A stretch of 64,000 nucleotides of DNA from Nocardioides marmorisolisilvae. Its GTDB lineage: Bacteria > Actinomycetota > Actinomycetes > Propionibacteriales > Nocardioidaceae. Below the pieces are notes generated by a model, which saw nothing but the letters and a program-made list of their open reading frames with translations, had not been told where the DNA came from and did not search any database. Location of the stretch: NCBI RefSeq assembly GCF_003725775.1, contig NZ_RJSG01000003.1:185-64184 (forward strand). The letters run 5' to 3'. Within the stretch, counting starts at the first letter, position 1. Each line of letters opens with the position of its first letter. The position numbers and the translations under genes are program-made. This document shows positions 16,907-25,396 of this stretch, piece after piece.

Positions 16907-18379
16907 GTGACCCCGACGAGGCGCCGACGCTCCGCTTCGGTCCCGCGCGCCGACGTCGTGATCGTGGCGAACCGGCTCCCGGTCGACCGGGTGGTCGAGG
17001 CGGACGGCAGCACCAGCTGGCGGCGCTCCCCCGGCGGTCTGGTCAGCGCGCTCGCCCCGGTGATGACCGCCCAGGAGGGCGCCTGGATCGGCTGGCCCGG
17101 CGACGTCTCGGCCGACGAGGAGGACCTCGAGCCGTTCCAGCACGAGGGCATGACCCTCGTTCCGGTCTCGATCTCCGCGCTCGAGTACGAGGAGTACTAC
17201 GAGGGTTTCTCCAACGCGACCCTGTGGCCGCTGTACCACGACGTCGTCGCCAAGCCGGAGTTCCACCGGGAGTGGTGGGACTCCTACATCGACGTCAACC
17301 AGCGCTTCGCCGGTGCGGCTGCCGACATCGCGGCCGAGGGCGCCGTGGTCTGGATCCAGGACTACCAGCTCCAGCTGGTCCCGGCGCTGCTGCGCGACCT
17401 GCGCCCGGACCTGCGGATCGGCTTCTTCCTGCACATCCCGTTCCCGCCGGCCGAGCTGTTCAGCCAGCTGCCCTGGCGCCGCCAGCTCCTCGAGGGACTG
17501 CTCGGCGCCGACCTCGTCGGCTTCCAGCTGTCGGGGGCCGCGCAGAACTTCATCCGACTGGTCCGCCAGCGGGTGGGCCACAAGACGCACCGCGACTCCG
17601 TCTACCTGCCCGACGGCCGGATCGTCACCGCGAAGGCGTTCCCGATCTCCATCGACGTCGACAAGTTCGAGGAGCTCGCCCAGTCGGAGTCGGTGCAGAA
17701 GCGCGCCGCGCAGATCCGCGACGACCTCGGCAACCCGCGACGGATCTTCCTGGGCATCGACCGGCTCGACTACACCAAGGGCATCTACGCCCGGCTGCGC
17801 GCGTTCAGCGAGCTCATCCACGACGGGCACTTCACCGTCGAGGACGCCACCTTCGTGCAGGTGGCCAGCCCCTCGCGCGAGCGGGTCGACCAGTACCGGA
17901 TCCTGCGCGACGACATCGACCGGCTGGTCGGCCACATCAACGGCGACCTCGGCCGGCTCGGGCGCCCGGCGATCTCCTACCTCAACGCGTCCTTCCCGCA
18001 GGAGGAGATGGCCGCCCTGTACGTCGCCAGCGACATCATGGTGGTCACCCCGTTCCGCGACGGCATGAACCTGGTCGCCAAGGAGTTCGTCGCCTGCCGG
18101 ATGGAAGAGGACGGCGCCCTGGTGCTCTCCGAGTTCGCCGGCGCCGCGGAGGAGCTGCGGCAGGCCTACCTGGTCAACCCGTACGACATCAACGGGATGA
18201 AGGCGCAGATGCTCGAGGCCTTCGAGGCCGACGAGAAGGAGCTGACGCGGCGGATGAAGGCGATGCGCAAGACCGTCGCCGAGAACGACGTGGACAACTG
18301 GGCGTCGAACTTCCTGGCCGACCTGTCCGCCGTACGGCCGGGTCACGCGAAGCAGGTCAAGCCCGCCAAGCGCTCCTGA
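16907..18379 (+). CDS. otsA: Trehalose-6-phosphate synthase
   Basis: 490 residues from GTG 16907. A GT20 retaining glycosyltransferase joining glucose from a nucleotide sugar to glucose-6-phosphate in the cytoplasm. Family landmarks in order: [23 protein letters not shown] (donor loop), [68 protein letters not shown] and the C-terminal [10 protein letters not shown] with its acidic donor contact. Length is normal. Together with otsB it forms the OtsAB route to trehalose, an osmotic and desiccation protectant and mycolate-type sugar carrier in actinobacteria. Confidence 0.97.
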   Translation: MTPTRRRRSASVPRADVVIVANRLPVDRVVEADGSTSWRRSPGGLVSALAPVMTAQEGAWIGWPGDVSADEEDLEPFQHEGMTLVPVSISALEYEEYYEGFSNATLWPLYHDVVAKPEFHREWWDSYIDVNQRFAGAAADIAAEGAVVWIQDYQLQLVPALLRDLRPDLRIGFFLHIPFPPAELFSQLPWRRQLLEGLLGADLVGFQLSGAAQNFIRLVRQRVGHKTHRDSVYLPDGRIVTAKAFPISIDVDKFEELAQSESVQKRAAQIRDDLGNPRRIFLGIDRLDYTKGIYARLRAFSELIHDGHFTVEDATFVQVASPSRERVDQYRILRDDIDRLVGHINGDLGRLGRPAISYLNASFPQEEMAALYVASDIMVVTPFRDGMNLVAKEFVACRMEEDGALVLSEFAGAAEELRQAYLVNPYDINGMKAQMLEAFEADEKELTRRMKAMRKTVAENDVDNWASNFLADLSAVRPGHAKQVKPAKRS

Positions 18380-18431
18380 GGCCTGTGCCTCGTCCCTGGT
18401 TGAGCCGCTCGATTCCCCCTACGCTGCGCAG

Positions 18432-19820
18432 ATGAGCAGGCACGTGCTGAAGGTCAACGACTCGGCCTGGTTGTACGCCGAGTCCTACCGCACCCCGATG
18501 CAGGTCGCGATGCTGGCGACCTTCGCGGTGCCCGAGGACCGGCCCGACTTCGTGCACGACCTGGTGGCCCGGTGGCGCGAGGTGCGCGAGTACCAGCCGC
18601 CGTTCAACTACCTGCTGACGATGGCTCCGGTGCCGAGCTGGAAGGAGCTCCCGCCGGAGAAGATCGACCTCGACTACCACTTCCGGCACTCGGCTCTTCC
18701 CCGTCCGGGGTCCCAGCGCGAGCTCGGTGTCCTGATCTCCCGGTTGCACTCTGCCAAGCTCGACCGGCGCTACCCGCTGTGGGAGTGCCACCTCATCGAG
18801 GGCCAGGAGGACAACCAGTGGTCGATGTACATGAAGGTGCACCACTCCCAGATCGACGGGGTCGGCGGCATCCGGTTGCTCAAGCGGATGCTGAGCATCG
18901 ACCACGACGCGCGCGACATGTTGCCGCCGTGGGCCGTCGGCACGCGCGGACCTGACCAGTCCGGGATCCCGCGCAAGGCCAGGCCTCCCGCCCTCGAGCG
19001 CGACACCATCTCGATCGGCTCGGTCGCCGGGGCCGGCGCAGCCGTCGTCGGCTCGCTCGGGCGGACCTACACCGAGTCCTTGGTCGGCAGCGGTGACCAG
19101 GCGCGAGCCGTGCCGTTCCGGGCGCCGAAGACCTTGTTCAACGGTCGGATCCACACACCGCGCCGGTTCGCGACGCAGCACTACCCGATCGACCGGATGC
19201 GCGCGGTCGCCTCGGCCACCGGCGGCAGCCTCAACGACGTCTTCCTCTCCATCTGCGGCGGATCGCTGCGGCGCTACCTCGCCGACGCGGGCGAGCTGCC
19301 GACCGAGCCGCTGATCGCCAACGTCCCGGTCTCGGTGCGCCCCGGCGACCAGCCCGGTGTCGGCAACGCGATCACCTTCCTCTACTCCAGCCTCGGCACC
19401 GACGTGGCCGACCCGATCCGCCGGATCCGCGCGATCCAGGAATCGACCCGGCTGGGCAAGGAGCGGTTGCCCGCGGTCGACGGCCTGGCGATGGACGCCT
19501 ACACCGCCGTGCTGATGGCCCCGTTCCTGTCGCAGTCGATCCTCGGCTTCGGGGGCCGCGGTCGGCCGGCGTCGAACGTGGTGATCTCGAACGTGCCCGG
19601 CCCGATGGAGCCGCGCTACCTGGACGGGTCCCGGCTGCTGGAGCTGTACCCGGTCTCGCTGCTGTTCAACGGCCAGGCGCTGAACATCACCGGTGTCTCG
19701 TACGACGGGGAGTTCAACATCGGCTTCACCGGGTGCCGCGACTCGATCCCGTCGCTGCAGAAGATCGCGGTCAACGCCGGCGAGGAGCTCGAGGAGCTCG
19801 AGGCGGCGCTGGGGCTCTAG
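18432..19820 (+). CDS. Wax ester synthase/diacylglycerol acyltransferase (WS/DGAT)
   Basis: 462 residues from ATG 18432. The active-site motif HHxxxDG is intact (His137-His138-SQI-Asp142-Gly143). Other family marks are DYHFRHSALPRPG, PLWECHLIEG, a central SLNDVFLSICGGSLRRYL and the NVVISNVPGP motif near residue 383 that lies beside the active site. The enzyme esterifies acyl-CoA with diacylglycerol or fatty alcohol to make storage lipid at the membrane or lipid body. It follows otsA by 52 bases on the same strand, so cotranscription is possible; trehalose and storage lipid are both stress reserves. Confidence 0.93.
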   Translation: MSRHVLKVNDSAWLYAESYRTPMQVAMLATFAVPEDRPDFVHDLVARWREVREYQPPFNYLLTMAPVPSWKELPPEKIDLDYHFRHSALPRPGSQRELGVLISRLHSAKLDRRYPLWECHLIEGQEDNQWSMYMKVHHSQIDGVGGIRLLKRMLSIDHDARDMLPPWAVGTRGPDQSGIPRKARPPALERDTISIGSVAGAGAAVVGSLGRTYTESLVGSGDQARAVPFRAPKTLFNGRIHTPRRFATQHYPIDRMRAVASATGGSLNDVFLSICGGSLRRYLADAGELPTEPLIANVPVSVRPGDQPGVGNAITFLYSSLGTDVADPIRRIRAIQESTRLGKERLPAVDGLAMDAYTAVLMAPFLSQSILGFGGRGRPASNVVISNVPGPMEPRYLDGSRLLELYPVSLLFNGQALNITGVSYDGEFNIGFTGCRDSIPSLQKIAVNAGEELEELEAALGL

Positions 19821-19832
19821 CCCCTGGGTCCC

Positions 19833-19855
19833 TGAGGAGGTTGCGCAGCAACCGT
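19833..19855. repeat. Dispersed repeat, copy 1 (hairpin GGTTGC..GCAACC)
   Basis: This 23-base segment contains the small hairpin GGTTGCGCAGCAACC. Its reverse complement recurs with one mismatch at 25322-25344. It lies between two convergent genes. Confidence 0.65.
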
Positions 19856-19865
19856 CTCGAAGGGA

Positions 19866-21410
19866 TCACGACGGGGTCTTCTCGTTGAAAGTGGCCTGCG
19901 GGTGCATCAGGCGGGTGATCTCGTCGGCGAGGTCTGGCCCGAGCTCACCCCAGCCGTCCTTGTAGCCGTAGACGGCGGCGAGCGACCGGGCCTCGTAGTC
20001 GCCGCAGAAGATGTCCACGTCGTTGGCGGTGATCAGGCCCGGGTGGGCCACGCCGACGGCAGCGGTGACCTTGACCAGCTCCTTGCGCAGCGTGGTGATG
20101 TAGTGCGCGCAGCGCTCGGCCTTGGAGACCGGGTCCAGGCCGTGCACCAGCCACGGGTTCTGGGTCGCGACGCCGGTAGGGCACTTGTCGGTGTGGCACT
20201 TCTGCGACTGGATGCAGCCGATCGAGAGCATCGCCTCGCGGGCCACGTTGATCATGTCCGTGCCCAGGGCGAACGCGACGATCGCGTTGTCGGGCAGGCC
20301 GAGCTTGGCCGAGCTGATGAAGGTCAGGTCGTCGGTCAGCCCGAGCTCGGCGAAGGTGCCGTAGACCCGGGAGAAGCCCATCCGGTACGGCAGCGCGATC
20401 GAGTCGGCGAAGATCAGCGGCGAGGCACCGGTGCCACCCTCGCCGCCGTCGACGGTGACGAAGTCGACGCCACGGTCCCGCGACGACATCAAACGGGCGA
20501 GGTCGTGCCAGAACTGCATCTCGCCCACGGCGGACTTGATGCCGACCGGCAGTCCGGTCTCGGCACCGAGCAGCTCCACGAAGTCGAGCATGCTGTCGAC
20601 GTCGCCGAACGCGGTGTGCCGCGACGGGCTAGCGCAGTCCTTGCCCACCGGGATGCCGCGGATGTCGGCGATCTCCTGGGTGACCTTGGCCGCCGGCAGC
20701 AGTCCGCCGAGGCCGGGCTTGGCGCCCTGGCTCAGCTTGATCTCGATCGCCTTGACCGGGGCGGAGTCGATGACCTCCTTCAGCTTCGCCAGGTTGAAGT
20801 TGCCGGCCTCGTCGCGGCAGCCGAAGTAGGCGGTGCCGATCTGCAGCACGATGTCCGCGCCGTTGCGGTGGTACGGCGAGAGCCCGCCCTCGCCGGTGTT
20901 GTGCATGCAGCCGGCTTCGGCCGCACCCTTGTTCAGCGCGGTGATCGCGGCCGAGGACATCGACCCGAAGCTCATCGCCGAGATGTTCACCACCGACGCC
21001 GGCCGGAAGGCCTTGGCCCGACCGCGCGGCCCGCCGAGCACCTTCGCGCTGGGCAGCCGACCGGACTTGTCGTGGTCGTCGGGCAGCTGGTCGGCGAAGG
21101 TCCGGTGCTTGATGTAGGCGTGGCCCTGGGTGTGCTCGACGTCCATGTCGGTGCCGAACCCGAAGTAGTTGTTCTCCTCCTTGGAGGAGGCGTAGATCCA
21201 GGTGCGCTGGTCCCGCGTGAAGGGGCGCTCCTCCTCGTTGCTGGTCACGATGTACTGGCGCAGCTCCGGCCCGATGGTCTCCAGCCAGTAGCGCGCGTGC
21301 GCGATCACCGGGTAGTTGCGCTGCAGGGCGTGCTTCTTCTGGGTGAGGTCGCGCACCGCCAGTGCGGCCACCCCGACGACCGCTCCCCCGACCAGACGAC
21401 TCAGCTTCAT
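19866..21410 (-). CDS. FMN-binding glutamate synthase family protein
   Basis: 514 residues from ATG 21410; a longer in-frame extension is non-coding-like. It corresponds to the central and FMN-binding domains of the glutamate synthase large subunit without the amidotransferase domain. Seen: NISAMSFGSMSSAAI (start of the FMN barrel), NTGEGGLSPYH, KLSQGAKPGLGG, VTVDGGEGGTGASP, and the 3Fe-4S motif CIQSQKCHTDKCPTGVATQ (three cysteines, C-x5-C-x4-C). An N-terminal hydrophobic segment (about 5-20) may anchor it to the membrane. Stand-alone proteins of this type occur widely; the reaction is uncertain because no glutamine-hydrolysing subunit is nearby. Confidence 0.88.
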   Translation of the reverse strand: MKLSRLVGGAVVGVAALAVRDLTQKKHALQRNYPVIAHARYWLETIGPELRQYIVTSNEEERPFTRDQRTWIYASSKEENNYFGFGTDMDVEHTQGHAYIKHRTFADQLPDDHDKSGRLPSAKVLGGPRGRAKAFRPASVVNISAMSFGSMSSAAITALNKGAAEAGCMHNTGEGGLSPYHRNGADIVLQIGTAYFGCRDEAGNFNLAKLKEVIDSAPVKAIEIKLSQGAKPGLGGLLPAAKVTQEIADIRGIPVGKDCASPSRHTAFGDVDSMLDFVELLGAETGLPVGIKSAVGEMQFWHDLARLMSSRDRGVDFVTVDGGEGGTGASPLIFADSIALPYRMGFSRVYGTFAELGLTDDLTFISSAKLGLPDNAIVAFALGTDMINVAREAMLSIGCIQSQKCHTDKCPTGVATQNPWLVHGLDPVSKAERCAHYITTLRKELVKVTAAVGVAHPGLITANDVDIFCGDYEARSLAAVYGYKDGWGELGPDLADEITRLMHPQATFNEKTPS

Positions 21411-21477
21411 GGGCCTTGTCCTACCGTCGTTTGGGCAGTCGTGTCCATGGTCCCCGAGGTGTCGGTAACCTCGTCCC

Positions 21478-22827
21478 ATGGATCTGATCCCCAAGCCGGA
21501 CCAGGTCGCCTCCGCCGCCAGCAACGTCGCCCACAAGGTGTTCTACGGCGGGCTGGCCGATCTGCGCCCCATGCCCCGGACGCTCATCGACGACGGGCCG
21601 CTGCGCGAGGTCTACCACTACCGGCCGCAGAAGCAGGTCAAGGCCACCGGTGACCCGGTGCTGCTGGTCACCCCGCTCGCGGCCCCCGCCATCTGCTTCG
21701 ACCTGCGCCGGGACTGCTCGCTGGTGGAGCACTTCGTCAAGGCCGGGCGGCCGACGTACCTGGTCGAGTACGGCGAGATCTCCTTCCGCGACCGCAACCT
21801 GGGCATGGAGCACTGGGTCGACGAGGTCGTCCCCGAGGCGATCCGCGAGGTCAGCCGGCACGCGGGCGACCGTCCGGTGCACGTGATCGGGTGGTCGCTG
21901 GGCGGCATCTTCTCGGTGCTCACCGCAGCCGCCGACGCGAAGCTCCCGATCGCGTCGCTCACCGTCGTGGGCTCGCCGTTCGACGTCACCCAGGTGCCGC
22001 TGGTCGCGCCGCTGCGCCCGATCCTCAAGATCACCGACGGCGGCATCGTCACCCAGATCTACCGGGCGATGGGTGGCGCGCCGAAGCCGCTGGTCCGCCA
22101 GGCCTTCAAGCTCAGCAGCGGCACCAAGCTGCTCACCAAGCCGATCGCCATCCTCCAGAACCTCGACGACGCCGAGTGGCTCGCCCAGATCGAGGCGGTC
22201 GACCGGTTCACCGCGAACATGCTCGCCTACCCGGGTCGCACCTTCGGGCAGCTCTACCACCGGATGTTGAAGCACAACCAGCTCAACACCGGGAAGGTGA
22301 ACCTGTCCGGCCACCAGATCGACCTGAAGGCGATCAAGGTGCCGGTGCTGGTCTTCGCCGGCAACACCGACGGAATCGCGCCGATCCCCTCGGTCAAGGC
22401 GATCGTGCCGCTGCTGCCGAACTCGCGCGAGGTGCGCTTCGAGATCGTCCCCGGTGGACACCTCGGCATGCTCACCGGCCGCGCTGCGCGGAACACGACG
22501 TGGGTCGTGATGGACGAGTGGATCGAGCAGTACTCCACCCCGGACGAGCCCGAGCAGCCGGTGGCGAAGGCGACACCGCGCAAGGCGGCCGCCAAGAAGG
22601 CTGCACCGAGGAAGACGACCAAGAAGACGACGGCCGCCAAGAAGAGCGCCGCGACCGATGGCAAGAAGGCGCCGGCCAAGACCGCCGCTGCCAAGAAGGC
22701 AGGTCAGAAGGTGCCCGAGCAGACCCGCGCTGTCGCCGAGGTCGCGCCCGACCGTTCCGCGATCGGCTCGAACCGCGAGCGTCGGTTCAGCTCCCAGTCC
22801 TCGCGAAGCCTGGCGCAGAAGCGATGA
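21478..22827 (+). CDS. PhaC-like alpha/beta hydrolase with lysine/alanine-rich tail
   Basis: 449 residues from ATG 21478. The core (about 1-355) resembles class III PHA synthases and related hydrolases: LLVTPLAAPAICFDL, RPTYLVEYGEI, VHVIGWSLGGI with a serine nucleophile (PHA synthases use cysteine in GxCxG), FAGNTDGIAPI with the acid, and VPGGHLGMLTG with the histidine. So it is more likely a hydrolase or acyltransferase than a polymerase. Residues from about 365 on are low-complexity Lys/Ala/Pro repeats (KKAAPRKTTKKTTAAKK type) ending in an Arg/Ser-rich tail, like actinobacterial histone-like or HbhA tails. The stop overlaps the next start by 4 bases. Confidence 0.85.
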   Translation: MDLIPKPDQVASAASNVAHKVFYGGLADLRPMPRTLIDDGPLREVYHYRPQKQVKATGDPVLLVTPLAAPAICFDLRRDCSLVEHFVKAGRPTYLVEYGEISFRDRNLGMEHWVDEVVPEAIREVSRHAGDRPVHVIGWSLGGIFSVLTAAADAKLPIASLTVVGSPFDVTQVPLVAPLRPILKITDGGIVTQIYRAMGGAPKPLVRQAFKLSSGTKLLTKPIAILQNLDDAEWLAQIEAVDRFTANMLAYPGRTFGQLYHRMLKHNQLNTGKVNLSGHQIDLKAIKVPVLVFAGNTDGIAPIPSVKAIVPLLPNSREVRFEIVPGGHLGMLTGRAARNTTWVVMDEWIEQYSTPDEPEQPVAKATPRKAAAKKAAPRKTTKKTTAAKKSAATDGKKAPAKTAAAKKAGQKVPEQTRAVAEVAPDRSAIGSNRERRFSSQSSRSLAQKR

Positions 22828-23690
22828 CGGGCTCTCGCACCCGGGCCGCCGGCCTGGCCCTCCTCGCTGTGCTCGCACTGGTCCTCAGCGGTTGCGGCGG
22901 GTTCGGCAGCAAGGAGCCGCAGACCCTCGACACCACCATCAAGAGCTACGTCGCGCTGGGCGACGGCTTCGCCGCAGCCCCGTACGTCGGCCGCACCACC
23001 AGCAAGGACGGCTGCCTGCGCGCCGAGCTGAACTACCCCCAACAGGTCGCGAACGCGCTGCACATCACCGACTTCAAGGACGTCTCCTGCGTCGGGGCCT
23101 CGACCAAGGCGATCACCGACCCCTACCGGCCGCCGGGCACCAAGAAGGACGTGCCGGCGCAGCTCGACGCCGTCACCGCGGACACCGACCTGGTGACCAT
23201 CACGGTCGGGGTCTCGGACGGCGACCTGCTCAACAGCATGTTCCGCATCTGCACCGAGGCGCCCTGCACCGGGCAGATCCTCGCCAAGGACGTCATCGAC
23301 CGGCTGAACCAGATCGCGACCGACCTGCCGGCCACCATCCGCGCCGTGGTCGCGAAGGCGCCGAACGCCTACGTGGTCGTGGTCGGCTATCCCGAGCTGC
23401 TGCCGCTCGACAACGGCTGCAAGTCGCTGCCGCGGATGACCGACGACCAGTGGAGCCTCGCCCAGCTGGCGTGGCAGAAGTTCACCACCTCGCTCAGCTC
23501 GGCCGCCCGCCAGGCCGGAGCTTCCTTCCTCGACGTGCAGCGCCTCTCGGCCGAGCACGCTCCGTGCAGCAAGCAGGCGTGGGTCAACGGGCAGAAGGCG
23601 ATCAAGGGCAAGAGAGTGGCCTACCACCCGAAGCCGCTCGAGCAGCAGGCCGTCGCGACCGCCGTCGTCGCGCAGGTCAACACCCGCTGA
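22824..23690 (+). CDS. SGNH-hydrolase-fold lipoprotein lacking the nucleophile serine
   Basis: 288 residues from ATG 22824, which overlaps the previous stop as ATGA. The lipobox LVLSGC gives a lipidated Cys24. The SGNH block I reads SYVALGDGF: Gly48 stands where the catalytic serine should be. The later parts of the fold are kept: CVGAST (block II), VTITVGVSDGD (block III, with Ser in place of the usual Asn) and AYHPKPLEQQAVA (block V histidine). It lies directly before an intact paralogue. Either a pseudo-enzyme or a binding protein on the outer membrane face; lipase/esterase activity is unlikely. Confidence 0.85.
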   Translation: MTGSRTRAAGLALLAVLALVLSGCGGFGSKEPQTLDTTIKSYVALGDGFAAAPYVGRTTSKDGCLRAELNYPQQVANALHITDFKDVSCVGASTKAITDPYRPPGTKKDVPAQLDAVTADTDLVTITVGVSDGDLLNSMFRICTEAPCTGQILAKDVIDRLNQIATDLPATIRAVVAKAPNAYVVVVGYPELLPLDNGCKSLPRMTDDQWSLAQLAWQKFTTSLSSAARQAGASFLDVQRLSAEHAPCSKQAWVNGQKAIKGKRVAYHPKPLEQQAVATAVVAQVNTR

Positions 23691-23717
23691 CCAGCGCCCC
23701 GTAATACTGGCCGGGTC

Positions 23718-24608
23718 ATGACTTCCGTGAACCGCGCACGTCCGCACGCCCGCGTCGCCGTGAGCGTGCTGCTCGCCGTCGCGCTGCTCGCCCTCGCGGC
23801 CTGCGGAGCGAAGGGGAACCCGCACCCGAAGACGCTGGACAGCTACGTGGCGCTGGGCGACTCCTACACCGCGCTCGCCGGAGCCGGACCGTTCGTCGAC
23901 AACGCGTGCAAGCGGGCCAAGGTGAACTACCCGCACCTGGTCGCGGCCGACCTGGGCATCACGACGTTCACCGATGCCTCCTGCGGCGGTGCCACGTCGG
24001 CGAACCTGACCCAGGACCAGGCGATCAAGAACCCGCCGGCCTCCCGACCACCCCAGCTCGAGGCGCTGAGCAAGAAGACCAAGCTCGTGACCCTGGGCAT
24101 CGGCCTGAACAACGGGTCGACACCGATCTCCTACCTGCTCCTCTACGTCTGCCTGCCGGTCAACGGGATCACGCTGCCGCAGTGCTCGCAGTACCTGAAG
24201 GCGACCGACAGCTCGGTGACCGAGGCGATCGCGACGATGGCCTCCGAGGTGAAGGCGAACCTGAAGGCCATCAAGAAGGCCGCCCCGAACGCGCGCGTGG
24301 TGCTGGTCGGTTACCCCCGGGTGCTGGCCGACGACAAGGACTGCCAGGCGCTCCCGCTGCCGGCGGCCGCGGCAACCCGCCTGCGTCTCGCCCTGAAGCT
24401 GGTGAACCAGGACCTGGCCAGGACCGCGAAGAGCTCCAAGGTCGACTACATCGACATGTACGCGGCATCGCCGGGCCACGAGCTCTGCTCGAACGACCCG
24501 TGGATGGCCGGCGAGCTGAACGTGCCGGGCAAGGCTCTGCAGTTCCACCCCTACCCGGCCTACGCCCGGGCGGTCGCCGACAAGATCGTCGCGCTGCTGA
24601 AGAAGTAG
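23718..24608 (+). CDS. SGNH/GDSL-family esterase lipoprotein
   Basis: 296 residues from ATG 23718. The lipobox LLALAAC predicts lipidation at Cys29. Catalytic blocks are intact: SYVALGDSYTA with Ser49, CGGATSANL, LGIGLNNGS, and FHPYPAYARAVA with the active-site histidine. Six to eight cysteines suggest extracytoplasmic disulfides. It is a secreted, membrane-anchored esterase or lipase; the substrate is unknown. It follows its inactive-looking paralogue by 27 bases, and the hydrolase upstream overlaps that paralogue, so three hydrolase-fold genes plus ung form one likely transcript. Confidence 0.9.
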   Translation: MTSVNRARPHARVAVSVLLAVALLALAACGAKGNPHPKTLDSYVALGDSYTALAGAGPFVDNACKRAKVNYPHLVAADLGITTFTDASCGGATSANLTQDQAIKNPPASRPPQLEALSKKTKLVTLGIGLNNGSTPISYLLLYVCLPVNGITLPQCSQYLKATDSSVTEAIATMASEVKANLKAIKKAAPNARVVLVGYPRVLADDKDCQALPLPAAAATRLRLALKLVNQDLARTAKSSKVDYIDMYAASPGHELCSNDPWMAGELNVPGKALQFHPYPAYARAVADKIVALLKK

Positions 24609-24617
24609 CCTGCCCCG

Positions 24618-25322
24618 GTGAGCCCCCTCGCCGACCTCGTCTCGCAAGGCCTGATGGCCGAGGACTGGGCTGAGGCCCTGACCCCGGTCGAGGACGACAT
24701 CACCCGCATGGGCCAGTTCCTGCGCGCCGAGATCGCCGCGGGTCGCGGCTATCAGCCGAGCGGCGAGAAGGTCCTGCGGGCGTTCCAGCGTCCGCTCGCC
24801 GACGTACGGGTCCTCATCGTCGGGCAGGACCCCTACCCGAACCCGGGCCACCCGGTCGGCCTGAGCTTCTCGGTCGCCCCCGAGGTCAGGCCCCTGCCCC
24901 CGAGCCTGATGAACATCTACAAGGAGCTGGTCGCCGACCTCGGCGTCCCGATCCCGGCGAACGGGGACCTCTCTCCCTGGGCCGACGCAGGAGTTCTCCT
25001 GCTGAACAGGACGCTGACGACGGCGCCCAACGTCTCGAACGCGCACCGCGGCAAGGGCTGGGAGCCGGTCACCGAGCGGGCGATCGACGTACTCGCTTCC
25101 CGCGGCGGACCGCTCGCCGCGATCCTGTGGGGTGCCGACGCCCGCAAGCTGCGACCGCGCCTGGGCTCGGTCCCCTGCGTCGAGTCGGTGCACCCGAGCC
25201 CGCTCTCGGCCCGCAACGGGTTCTTCGGGTCCAAGCCGTTCAGCACCGTGAACGGGCTGCTGGTCGAGCAGGGCGGCGAGCCGGTGGACTGGTCGCTGCC
25301 GGCCTTAGTCCGCCCTTCGTGA
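24618..25322 (+). CDS. ung: Uracil-DNA glycosylase (family 1)
   Basis: 234 residues from GTG 24618, 9 bases after the previous stop. It removes uracil from DNA in base-excision repair. The water-activating loop [11 protein letters not shown] has Asp71, the uracil pocket includes LSFSV and the LLLNRTLTT segment (Asn130), and the DNA minor-groove loop [11 protein letters not shown] has His192. All family-1 UNG motifs are present and the length is normal. Its link to the lipoprotein genes upstream is positional only. Confidence 0.96.
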   Translation: MSPLADLVSQGLMAEDWAEALTPVEDDITRMGQFLRAEIAAGRGYQPSGEKVLRAFQRPLADVRVLIVGQDPYPNPGHPVGLSFSVAPEVRPLPPSLMNIYKELVADLGVPIPANGDLSPWADAGVLLLNRTLTTAPNVSNAHRGKGWEPVTERAIDVLASRGGPLAAILWGADARKLRPRLGSVPCVESVHPSPLSARNGFFGSKPFSTVNGLLVEQGGEPVDWSLPALVRPS

Positions 25323-25344
25323 CGGTTGCTTCGCAACCTCCTCA
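25322..25344. repeat. Dispersed repeat, copy 2 (inverted)
   Basis: Reverse complement of the 19833-19855 repeat with one mismatch; it contains GGTTGCTTCGCAACC, a compensated hairpin. It begins at the ung stop codon and could act as a terminator. Confidence 0.65.
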
Positions 25345-25376
25345 GGACCTCGCTCCGCTCGGGAATGATTGCCAAC

Positions 25377-25394
25377 TAGTTTAAGTTTGAACTA
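25377..25394. promoter_or_regulatory. Candidate operator before the dioxygenase gene
   Basis: TAGTTTAAGTTTGAACTA is an 18-base near-palindrome (arms TAGTTYAA) ending 2 bases before the ATG. AT-rich palindromes of this kind are typical MarR/HxlR-type sites; no such regulator is adjacent. Confidence 0.5.
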
Positions 25395-25396
25395 AC

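Noticed and set aside
21478-22827. PHA synthase (phaC)
   Set aside because: The nucleophile elbow is GWSLGG with serine, not the cysteine-containing GxCxG of PHA synthases, and no phasin or phaE is adjacent.
22704-25193. An 829-codon open frame on the minus strand
   Set aside because: It is antisense to the two SGNH lipoproteins and ung, which have clear motifs; the translation is a low-complexity shadow.
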